Source: an uncultured Microbacteriaceae bacterium (GTDB taxonomy: Bacteria > Actinomycetota > Actinomycetes > Actinomycetales > Microbacteriaceae). From it: a DNA stretch of 6,836 bases. The stretch lies in NCBI GenBank assembly GCA_937896185.1, contig CALBMG010000201.1:1-6836 (forward strand), given 5' to 3'. The notes under the pieces are model-generated. The model did no database searches. It saw nothing but the letters and a program-made list of their open reading frames with translations, and had not been told where the DNA came from. Positions 1-5,008 of the stretch are shown here, one piece after another; positions within the stretch are counted from its first letter, which is position 1; every line of letters starts with the position of its first letter. Position numbers and translations under genes: made by a program.

Positions 1-1221
1 GTCGAAATCCAGATTCGCACCTATGACATGCACCGTCGTGCGGAATACGGTGTTGCCGCGCACTGGAAATACAAGGAGCGCCAGGCGTCCGGCGCCAGCG
101 CAGACGATGCCCGAGCCGACGAAAACATGGCCTGGCTCGCGCATATTACCGACTGGGAAGCCGAGACCGAAGACCCGACGGAATTCCTTGACACCCTGCG
201 TTTCGAAATCGGCGCGAAGGAAGTTTATGTATTTACACCGGGTGGAAAAGTTATCGGACTGCCCGCCGGTGCTACTCCCGTCGACTTTGCCTACGCCGTG
301 CACACCGAGGTGGGTCACCGCGCCATGGGTGCGAAGGTCAACGGCCGTCTCGTACCGCTGGATTCACAGCTGAACAGTGGCGATTCCGTCGAGATTTTGA
401 CGTCGAAGAGTCAGGATGCTGCACCCAGCCAGGACTGGCTGAACTTTGTTCAAAGTCAACGCGCCAAATCCAAGATTCGTGCGTGGTTCCAGAAGGAACG
501 TCGTGACGACGCGATCGAGCAGGGCAAGGAGCTCCTCGTCAAGGCAGTGCGCAAGCGTAACCTGCCGCTCAATCAACTGCTGTCCGCGGATAAACTCACA
601 CAAATTTCGCAGACTCTGCACCTCAATGACATCGACACTCTGTATGTGGCTCTGGGTGAGGGACGAATCTCGGCGCAGTCTGTGCTGGAAAAAATCATGG
701 CGTTGGCACATGACCACGATGACGAAACTTTCATCGTGCCAACCAGTAAGCCCACCACGCTCAAGCTCAACGATTCGGGTGTGCTCGTCAAGGGCGCATC
801 CGACATTCTCGTGAAACTCGCGAAATGCTGCACACCAGTTCCCGGAGACGGCATCATTGGCTTCGTCACGAGGGGGAGTGGCGTGTCGATTCACCGGTCC
901 GATTGCCCCAACGTGGCCTCATTTGAATCCGAGAAGGAACGTTTCATCGAGGTCGAGTGGGCTCCCTCGAATAAGAGCGTTTTCCGAGTGCACATCCAAG
1001 TCGAGGCGTTGGACCGCGGGGGGCTGTTGTCCGATATCACTCGGGTTCTCTCGGAACACCACGTCAACATTCTCAGCGCTTCGGTCGCCACCGATGTGAA
1101 CCGATTGGCCACGAGTCGATTCCTGTTTGAAATGAGCGACACCGTTCACTTGGATCGTCTGCTCAACGCGGTCCGGCGCATTGAAGCCGTCTATGACGTG
1201 TATCGCGTAAAGGCAGGATAG
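1..1221 (+). CDS. rel: Bifunctional (p)ppGpp synthetase/hydrolase Rel (RelA/SpoT family), C-terminal half, 5'-partial
   Basis: The frame is open from base 1 to a TAG at 1219-1221, giving 406 visible residues; the start, the HD hydrolase domain and most of the synthetase domain lie off the left edge. The first residues (VEIQIRT, then MHRRAEYGVAAHWKYKE) are the typical end of the RelA/SpoT synthetase domain. A TGS domain follows at about residues 74-136 (EVYVFTPGGKVIGLPAGATP), then a helical linker, then the Cys-rich zinc-finger-like domain at about 270-304 with the CC pair in AKCCTPVPGD and the HRSDCPN motif. An ACT domain occupies roughly 318-404. These regulatory domains let Rel bind the ribosome and respond to uncharged tRNA, switching between making and degrading (p)ppGpp in the cytoplasm. 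All expected C-terminal domains are present and no frameshift is seen. Actinobacteria usually carry one long bifunctional Rel, so Rel is preferred over a RelA-only name. The assignment is very secure; bifunctionality is inferred because the catalytic half is not visible. Confidence 0.96.
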   Translation, partial: VEIQIRTYDMHRRAEYGVAAHWKYKERQASGASADDARADENMAWLAHITDWEAETEDPTEFLDTLRFEIGAKEVYVFTPGGKVIGLPAGATPVDFAYAVHTEVGHRAMGAKVNGRLVPLDSQLNSGDSVEILTSKSQDAAPSQDWLNFVQSQRAKSKIRAWFQKERRDDAIEQGKELLVKAVRKRNLPLNQLLSADKLTQISQTLHLNDIDTLYVALGEGRISAQSVLEKIMALAHDHDDETFIVPTSKPTTLKLNDSGVLVKGASDILVKLAKCCTPVPGDGIIGFVTRGSGVSIHRSDCPNVASFESEKERFIEVEWAPSNKSVFRVHIQVEALDRGGLLSDITRVLSEHHVNILSASVATDVNRLATSRFLFEMSDTVHLDRLLNAVRRIEAVYDVYRVKAG

Positions 1222-1233
1222 GCCACAATACGC

Positions 1234-1265
1234 AAATGGCCGACCCCGTCAGGGGCCGACCATTT
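1234..1265. terminator. Shared hairpin terminator between convergent rel and DUF349 gene
   Basis: An imperfect inverted repeat lies in the 61-base gap between the two convergent stop codons. The outer arms are AAATGG (1234-1239) and CCATTT (1260-1265); the inner arms are CCCC (1244-1247) and GGGG (1252-1255), around a GTCA loop. On the plus strand the 14-position stem has two mismatches (C1240 with A1259, A1243 with C1256). In RNA from the minus strand both become G-U wobbles, so the stem is continuous there. The TTT of the outer arm is the only U-run on either side. It probably ends transcription from both sides, with a better structure for the minus-strand transcript. Confidence 0.7.
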
Positions 1266-1282
1266 AGTCTGCGGATATTTGA

Positions 1283-2479
1283 CTATCCGAGCGCCTTGAG
1301 CCATTCGCGCTTGGCTGCGATTTCTGCCGTGAGCTTGTCAACGTTTGCGCTGGACTTGGCCTTGGTTGCGGCCTCCAGTTCGGCTTCAAGCGCGGCAATC
1401 GATGCCTCGACCTGAGCGGCAAAACCCTGGCTGCGTGCGATTTTTTCGGGGTTCGTCTTGTCGAGGTGTTCGGCTTCACGCGAACGCACCGACTTTTCGA
1501 TGGCGTGGAACTTGGCGTTGATGTCACGCTCCACATCGCGGGCAACGCGGCCGATCTTGGACCATGAGTCGCCCAGCTTGCGCATGCCCTGGAGCGCCTT
1601 CTGAAGGTCCTTTTCGGTTTCAATCCAGGCATGTTCGGCCAACAGAGCGGTCTTCTGCGCGAGGTTTTCTGCCCATTCGGCGTCGCCGGCCTGGTACAGA
1701 GCGTCGCCTGCTGCCTTGAACTTGGCCCACAGTGCGTCATCGATGCTCTTAGCCATACGGGGCACAGTCTTCCATTCGTCGAGCAGTCGACGGTATTCAC
1801 CCAAGGCCTGTGCGCCGCGTTCGCCGAGTGCGTTGGCGCGGTCGATCAGCTCGTTCTTGCGCTGTTTGGCGTCACGCTCTGCGGTGTGGCGTGAGGCAAA
1901 GAAAGCTCGCTGGCGTCGGTCGAAGGATTGACGGGCGGTACGGAAGCGCCCCCACAGTTCATCGGCCACCTTTTTTGCTACGCGTGCAGCAGATTTCTGC
2001 TCTGCCTGCCACTGTTCGAACAGTGACGAGAGTTCGTCCGCCGTCTTCTTCCAATGCACCGATTCGTCGCTCTGAGCGGCGAGTTCTTCCGCGCGAGCAA
2101 CGATGGCTTCTCGGCGTGCCAGCGACTCTGCTGACGCAGCCTTGGTGGCTTCGTCCTGTTCTTCCTTGACCGATGCGAGTCCTTCGCTGACGGTGGCGAC
2201 CCGAGCACGAAGTGCTGCGATGTTTCCGACCACGTTGGGCTGAGCGAGTGCAATCGCGAGCGTCTCGACAGCGGCAATCAGGTCCTTCGCGGGGGCCTTG
2301 GCACGTGAACGCTGTTCCAGCAGCAGGACTTGGCTTTCCAGGTCGGCAAACTTGCGTTCGTAGAAAGCGAGTGCGGCGTCGGTATCACCGTCAAGGTACT
2401 GACCGATTACACGCCAACCACCATCGTTAACCGATACGGTTCCGTCGCTTGTAACGCGACCCCATTTTTCGTTTGACAC
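1283..2479 (-). CDS. DUF349 domain-containing coiled-coil protein (function unknown)
   Basis: The product is about 398 residues, highly charged and mostly helical, with a TAG stop (minus strand, 1285-1283). A short N-terminal module (SNEKWGRVTSDGTVSV, then GQYLDGD) resembles the start of actinobacterial DUF349 proteins. A helical segment follows (about residues 34-140), then three DUF349-type repeats near residues 143-198, 203-278 and 283-353. Their marks are spaced tryptophans and the ELWGRF, ALWAKF and, degenerate, DINAKF motifs. A C-terminal coiled coil rich in Ala, Glu and Lys ends in EWLKALG. No signal peptide or membrane segment is seen, so it is probably cytoplasmic. The frame stays open upstream to an ATG at 2725, but that stretch lies antisense to rarA and does not look like the family. 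The GTG at 2479-2477 (giving MSNEKWGRV) is therefore preferred; a TTG or GTG slightly upstream cannot be excluded. No biochemical function is established that I can name. The gene is often a neighbour of rel in actinobacteria. Family confidence is high, start confidence moderate. Confidence 0.88.
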   Translation of the reverse strand: MSNEKWGRVTSDGTVSVNDGGWRVIGQYLDGDTDAALAFYERKFADLESQVLLLEQRSRAKAPAKDLIAAVETLAIALAQPNVVGNIAALRARVATVSEGLASVKEEQDEATKAASAESLARREAIVARAEELAAQSDESVHWKKTADELSSLFEQWQAEQKSAARVAKKVADELWGRFRTARQSFDRRQRAFFASRHTAERDAKQRKNELIDRANALGERGAQALGEYRRLLDEWKTVPRMAKSIDDALWAKFKAAGDALYQAGDAEWAENLAQKTALLAEHAWIETEKDLQKALQGMRKLGDSWSKIGRVARDVERDINAKFHAIEKSVRSREAEHLDKTNPEKIARSQGFAAQVEASIAALEAELEAATKAKSSANVDKLTAEIAAKREWLKALG

Positions 2480-2490
2480 TGTGAACTCAA

Positions 2491-2519
2491 CCTTCGTTTT
2501 AGACAACTTCTTAAGCGTA
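2491..2519 (-). promoter_or_regulatory. Possible -10 element and ribosome binding site of the DUF349 gene
   Basis: On the minus strand, TACGCT (2519-2514) fits the loose TAnnnT form of an actinobacterial -10 element. A GAAGG ribosome binding site lies at 2495-2491, 11 bases before the proposed GTG start, which is slightly long. No convincing -35 hexamer is found at the usual distance. The spacing would give a 5' untranslated region of about 28 nt, consistent with the GTG at 2479. This is a weak call. Confidence 0.3.
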
Positions 2520-2601
2520 CACACTGATTCCGCGCTATTTCCGTGCTCGACGGCTTCGTTACCTGTCCGTAATCCGCCGAAATTGGTCCCCTCACGGAAC
2601 C

Positions 2602-2607
2602 TAAGAT
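2602..2607 (+). promoter_or_regulatory. -10 element for a leaderless rarA transcript
   Basis: TAAGAT matches the TAnnnT -10 consensus and ends six bases before the GTG start of rarA at 2614. Transcription would thus begin at or within a base of the start codon, giving a leaderless mRNA. No convincing -35 hexamer is visible 15-19 bases upstream (TTGGTC at 2583-2588 is too close). The TAA of this hexamer is also an in-frame stop for rarA, so translation cannot start further upstream. Confidence 0.6.
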
Positions 2608-2613
2608 GGGGAT

Positions 2614-3912
2614 GTGGACGATATCGGACTTTTCGCGGGAACGCAGCCTCTGGCTGTTCGTATGCGTCCACTATCGTTGGACGAGGTTGTGGGTCAACGC
2701 CACCTGTTGGGGCCTGGTTCACCATTGCGTCGGCTGGCCGCGGCAGGTAACGGTCCCGCAGTCTCGGTCATCCTCTGGGGTCCTCCCGGTACAGGCAAAA
2801 CTACTCTCGCTCACGCACTGTCGATTTCGTCGGATCGTCATTTCGAGGAACTGTCTGCGGTGACCGCGGGAGTGCGAGATGTGCGTCGGGTGATGGACGA
2901 TGCGATTTCGCGATTGTCGGACAGCGGGCGGGGGACACTGCTGTTCCTCGACGAGATTCACCGATTTTCCAAGGCACAGCAGGACGCGCTTTTGCCCGGT
3001 GTTGAGCGCGGGTGGGTAACTTTGGTCGCCGCGACGACCGAGAACCCTTCTTTTTCTGTTATTACACCGTTGCTCAGCCGTTCCCTATTGCTGACACTTC
3101 AACCCCTGTCCGACGACGATGTGGCGACGGTGGTAACCGGTGCTGTGGCGTCCCCGCGGGGCTTGAATGCGGCGGTCGAACTGTCATCGGCGGCCGTTGA
3201 TGTCATTGTGAGGCTCGCATCGGGTGATGCACGGCGTGCACTGACACTGCTCGACGCCAGCGCCGCGATGGTCGAGCCGGGTGCGACGATTACTGATGAA
3301 ACTGTTGCGTCGGCGAGTGACCGCGCCTTGTTGCGGTACGACCGTTCGGGGGACGAGCACTATGACGTCATTAGCGCGTTCATCAAATCGATTCGGGGCA
3401 GCGATGTGGATGCCGCACTGCACTACCTTGCGCGCATGATCGAAGCGGGGGAGGATGCTCGGTTCATTGCCCGACGGCTGATCATTGCGGCGGCAGAAGA
3501 TATCGGTGTCGCCGACCCCTCGTGTTTGACCGTCGCGAGTGCGGCTGCCGAAGCTGTTCAGCTGATCGGTATGCCGGAAGGCCGAATTCCTTTGGCCGAG
3601 GCCACGATACATTTGTCGCTTGCACCCAAGTCGAATTCTGTAATTCTGGCCATTGATTCTGCAATTCGGGATGTTCGCGAGGGCCGGTTCTCGCCAGTGC
3701 CTAAGCATCTGCGTGACGCTCATTACCCGGGGGCGAAGCGACTCGGCCACGGTAAGGGATATGTGTATCCGCACGATGTTCCTGGCGCGATTGCGAACCA
3801 AAAATATCGTGATGGCGAGGCAATCGAGTATTACCACCCCAAGGGCATCGGGCGCGAGAAGGAACTCGCGGATCGACTCGAGCGTATTCGCGCGGTGTTG
3901 GGCGGGTCCTAG
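2614..3912 (+). CDS. rarA: Replication-associated recombination protein RarA (MgsA), AAA+ ATPase
   Basis: The 432-residue product matches the usual length of the RarA/MgsA/WRNIP1 family, which forms ATPase tetramers linked to clamp-loader proteins and acts at stalled or damaged replication forks. In order: the N-terminal signature PLAVRMRPLSLDEVVGQRHL (12-31), Walker A GPPGTGKT (56-63), Walker B LLFLDEIH (109-116), a sensor 1 region ATTENPSF (140-147), and a sensor 2 region GDARRALTLLD (204-214). The C-terminal part has the family segments RLIIAAAEDIGVADP (288-302), HLSLAPKSNSV (333-343), and PVPKHLRDAHYPGAKRLGHG (361-380), followed by the KGYVYPHD motif. All catalytic motifs look intact. The GTG at 2614 is the first possible start because TAA at 2602-2604 is in frame; the next in-frame ATG, at residue 17, would remove part of the conserved N-terminus. 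It is divergent from the DUF349 gene. No terminator is seen after its TAG at 3910-3912, so some read-through into the rpsD leader is possible. Confidence 0.96.
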   Translation: MDDIGLFAGTQPLAVRMRPLSLDEVVGQRHLLGPGSPLRRLAAAGNGPAVSVILWGPPGTGKTTLAHALSISSDRHFEELSAVTAGVRDVRRVMDDAISRLSDSGRGTLLFLDEIHRFSKAQQDALLPGVERGWVTLVAATTENPSFSVITPLLSRSLLLTLQPLSDDDVATVVTGAVASPRGLNAAVELSSAAVDVIVRLASGDARRALTLLDASAAMVEPGATITDETVASASDRALLRYDRSGDEHYDVISAFIKSIRGSDVDAALHYLARMIEAGEDARFIARRLIIAAAEDIGVADPSCLTVASAAAEAVQLIGMPEGRIPLAEATIHLSLAPKSNSVILAIDSAIRDVREGRFSPVPKHLRDAHYPGAKRLGHGKGYVYPHDVPGAIANQKYRDGEAIEYYHPKGIGREKELADRLERIRAVLGGS

Positions 3913-3913
3913 C

Positions 3914-3942
3914 TGGATAATCATCGTATTGTCTGCTAGATT
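3914..3942 (+). promoter_or_regulatory. Promoter of rpsD (extended -10)
   Basis: A -10 hexamer TAGATT lies at 3937-3942, preceded by TGC at 3934-3936, which makes an extended -10 (TGnTAnnnT). A -35-like TGGATA (4 of 6 to TTGACA) lies at 3914-3919 with exactly 17 bases between. The expected transcription start is near 3948-3949. The promoter begins one base after the rarA stop codon, so rpsD has its own strong promoter in the minimum possible space. Confidence 0.6.
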
Positions 3943-3948
3943 GAAAAA

Positions 3949-4086
3949 GTTCCACTGCGGTGAGTTGAAGCGCGGCTGCATCACTCACCAACAGCGAACG
4001 CCGGTAGCCAGCGTTTGATGTGGTCAAAACTTCGTCTCCTCTAATCCGGAGACACTCCATCTTTCCCTGTAACGAAAAGGATTATC
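3949..4086 (+). promoter_or_regulatory. Structured 5' leader of rpsD, candidate S4 autoregulatory region
   Basis: About 138 nt of non-coding leader separates the predicted transcription start from the rpsD start codon. It contains three successive hairpins. The first pairs GGTGAGT (3959-3965) with ACTCACC (3983-3989). The second pairs CGAACGC (3995-4001) with GCGTTTG (4011-4017), with one G-U and an inner GG/CC. The third pairs GTCTCC (4034-4039) with GGAGAC (4048-4053) across an 8-base loop. S4 is known to repress translation of its own mRNA in E. coli and B. subtilis through structured leaders; the same role here is inference from position and structure only. None of the hairpins carries a U-tract, which argues against transcription attenuation. 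Confidence 0.45.
4075..4080 (+). promoter_or_regulatory. Ribosome binding site of rpsD
   Basis: AAAAGG lies six bases before the GTG start at 4087 and fixes that start. A short upstream stretch TCTTT (4060-4064) could pair weakly with AAAGG (4076-4080) through four Watson-Crick pairs and one G-U, so partial masking of the site is possible but not strong. Confidence 0.75.
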
Positions 4087-4716
4087 GTGTCGGATAAGTC
4101 ACGTACCCGCGCCAAGGTTCGCCTTTCGCGCGCACTCGGAATCGCTCTTACCCCCAAGGCTGCACGCCTCATGGCCGACGGTTCATACCCTCCCGGTCAG
4201 CACGGCCGCACCAAGCGCAAGTCGGAAGGTGACTTCGCCACTCGTCTGCGCGAGAAGCAGCGTCTTCGCGCCCAGTACGGCATCCGTGAGGCTCAGCTGC
4301 GTAACACCTTCAACGAGGCTCGTCGCACCGCTGGTCTGACCGGTGAAAACCTGGTTGAGCTTCTCGAAATGCGTCTCGACGCTCTGGTTCTGCGTTCGGG
4401 CTTCGCTCGTACCACCGCGCAGGCACGTCAGATGGTTGTTCACCGCCACATCCTGGTGGACGGACAGCTCGTTGACCGCCCCTCGTTCCGCGTCAAGCCC
4501 GGCCAGATGATCCACGTGAAGCCTCGCTCGGAAGAAACCCCGTTGTTCCAGGATGCTGCAACCGGCATCCACCGCGACGTTCTTCCCGCAGTTCCCGGCT
4601 ACCTCGAGGTCGCACTGGAGAAGCTCGAGGCTCGTCTGCTTCGTCGCCCCAAGCGCGCCGAAGTTCCCGTGACCTGTGAAGTTCAGCTCGTCGTCGAGTA
4701 CTACGCAGCACGCTAG
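4087..4716 (+). CDS. rpsD: 30S ribosomal protein S4 (uS4)
   Basis: The 209-residue product has the normal length of bacterial S4, a primary 16S rRNA-binding protein that nucleates assembly of the 30S body and helps guard decoding accuracy and mRNA entry. The N-terminal domain begins with SRTRAKVRLSRALGIALTPK. It lacks the zinc-binding cysteines found near the N-terminus of some S4 proteins, so this is the zinc-free form; the only cysteine is C197. The GQHGRTKRKSEGDFATRLRE segment and YGIREAQLRNTF follow. The S4 RNA-binding fold covers about residues 96-160 (RLDALVLRSGFARTTAQARQ, then HRHILVDGQLVDRPSFRVKP). The ending PVTCEVQLVVEYYAAR resembles Microbacteriaceae S4. Every lysine codon I checked is AAG and arginine is mostly CGT/CGC, as expected of a highly expressed gene. 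The start is GTG with a good ribosome binding site. It is flanked by its own promoter and a strong terminator, so it is probably monocistronic. Confidence 0.98.
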   Translation: MSDKSRTRAKVRLSRALGIALTPKAARLMADGSYPPGQHGRTKRKSEGDFATRLREKQRLRAQYGIREAQLRNTFNEARRTAGLTGENLVELLEMRLDALVLRSGFARTTAQARQMVVHRHILVDGQLVDRPSFRVKPGQMIHVKPRSEETPLFQDAATGIHRDVLPAVPGYLEVALEKLEARLLRRPKRAEVPVTCEVQLVVEYYAAR

Positions 4717-4730
4717 TCACAATTCACGTT

Positions 4731-4759
4731 CAGGGGGTGGGCCATTGGCCCACCCCCTG
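4731..4759 (+). terminator. Strong intrinsic-type terminator of rpsD
   Basis: A perfect 13-bp inverted repeat: CAGGGGGTGGGCC (4731-4743) pairs with GGCCCACCCCCTG (4747-4759) around an ATT loop. It begins 14 bases after the rpsD stop and is followed by TTCTGT, a short and imperfect U-rich tail. The stem is very GC-rich and should be extremely stable. It separates rpsD from the downstream small gene and alaS. Confidence 0.88.
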
Positions 4760-4773
4760 TTCTGTACCTCGGG

Positions 4774-4779
4774 TAGACT
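4774..4779 (+). promoter_or_regulatory. Possible -10 element for the small gene-alaS transcript
   Basis: TAGACT fits the TAnnnT form of a -10 element and sits between the rpsD terminator and the next ribosome binding site. The expected start near 4786 would leave a 5' untranslated region of about 14 nt. The usual -35 position falls inside the terminator stem (4751-4756) and does not match a consensus. This is tentative, but some promoter is needed here because the terminator upstream looks strong. Confidence 0.35.
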
Positions 4780-4784
4780 CGAGG

Positions 4785-4793
4785 AAAGGGGGA
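4785..4793 (+). promoter_or_regulatory. Ribosome binding site deciding the TTG start of the small membrane protein
   Basis: AAAGGGGGA is a strong Shine-Dalgarno match. Its GGGGG run (4788-4792) ends seven bases before the TTG at 4800. No comparable site precedes other possible starts: an in-frame ATG at 4737 lies inside the rpsD terminator hairpin. Confidence 0.7.
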
Positions 4794-4799
4794 TTTCCG

Positions 4800-4988
4800 T
4801 TGAAAAAATTGCTGATGTTCGTCGCCGGTGTTGTGTCCGGTCTCGTTCTGGGACATTTCATTGCGCGCGACCCTCGTGGCGCCGCACTTTTTGACGAAAT
4901 CAATGCCCGCCTCTCTGAATTTACGGACGGTGTATCGGACGGTTTTCGCGACCGTGACGACGAGCACCGCACCGAAGCTTCCGCTTAG
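4800..4988 (+). CDS. Small single-pass membrane protein, 62 residues, function unknown
   Basis: The TTG at 4800 with its close ribosome binding site gives a 62-residue protein ending at TAG 4986-4988. Residues 2-3 are lysines, followed by a hydrophobic segment at about 4-22 ([19 protein letters not shown]). This is probably one membrane helix; the charge pattern is ambiguous for topology, with KK before the helix and R23/R26 soon after it. The helix carries glycines at 10, 14 and 18, a GxxxGxxxG pattern that often supports helix-helix packing. The tail is polar and acidic (DRDDEH). Short membrane proteins are commonly found between rpsD and alaS in Microbacteriaceae and relatives, but I cannot give a function. 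It is followed after 20 bases by alaS and is probably co-transcribed with it. The good ribosome binding site and a sensible helix support a real gene; a cleaved signal peptide is less likely because no clear cleavage site follows. Confidence 0.75.
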   Translation: MKKLLMFVAGVVSGLVLGHFIARDPRGAALFDEINARLSEFTDGVSDGFRDRDDEHRTEASA

Positions 4989-4998
4989 ACCGCACACT

Positions 4999-5004
4999 GA
5001 AGGA
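4999..5004 (+). promoter_or_regulatory. Ribosome binding site of alaS
   Basis: GAAGGA lies four bases before the ATG at 5009, in the 20-base gap after the small membrane-protein gene. No terminator or separate promoter is visible in the gap, supporting co-transcription. Confidence 0.75.
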
Positions 5005-5008
5005 CACC

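Noticed and set aside
364..894. 176-codon open frame on the minus strand within rel
   Set aside because: It lies fully antisense to conserved TGS-to-zinc-finger coding sequence, with no ribosome binding site or family resemblance.
1264..1800. 178-codon alternative frame on the same strand as the DUF349 gene
   Set aside because: It overlaps the DUF349 coding frame and is rich in Arg, Ser and Pro, typical of an out-of-frame reading of Ala/Glu/Lys-rich coding DNA.
2606..2863. ATG-started frame overlapping the beginning of rarA
   Set aside because: It is out of frame with rarA, ends early, and encodes no conserved sequence; the rarA frame carries Walker A in this region.
3184..3984. Long open frame on the minus strand (266 codons) across the 3' half of rarA
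   Set aside because: It is antisense to the well-supported rarA, has no recognisable domain, and its Arg-, Asn- and Pro-rich composition is typical of a shadow frame in GC-rich coding DNA.
3959..3989. Leader hairpin considered as a rarA terminator
   Set aside because: The stem is only about 7 bp with a large loop and no U-run after it, and it lies downstream of the rpsD promoter, so it is better explained as part of the rpsD leader.
4737..4799. Upstream ATG start for the small membrane protein at 4737
   Set aside because: The ATG lies inside the rpsD terminator hairpin with no ribosome binding site, and the extra residues would place a polar, proline-containing stretch before the membrane helix. 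The TTG at 4800 has a strong site at the right distance.
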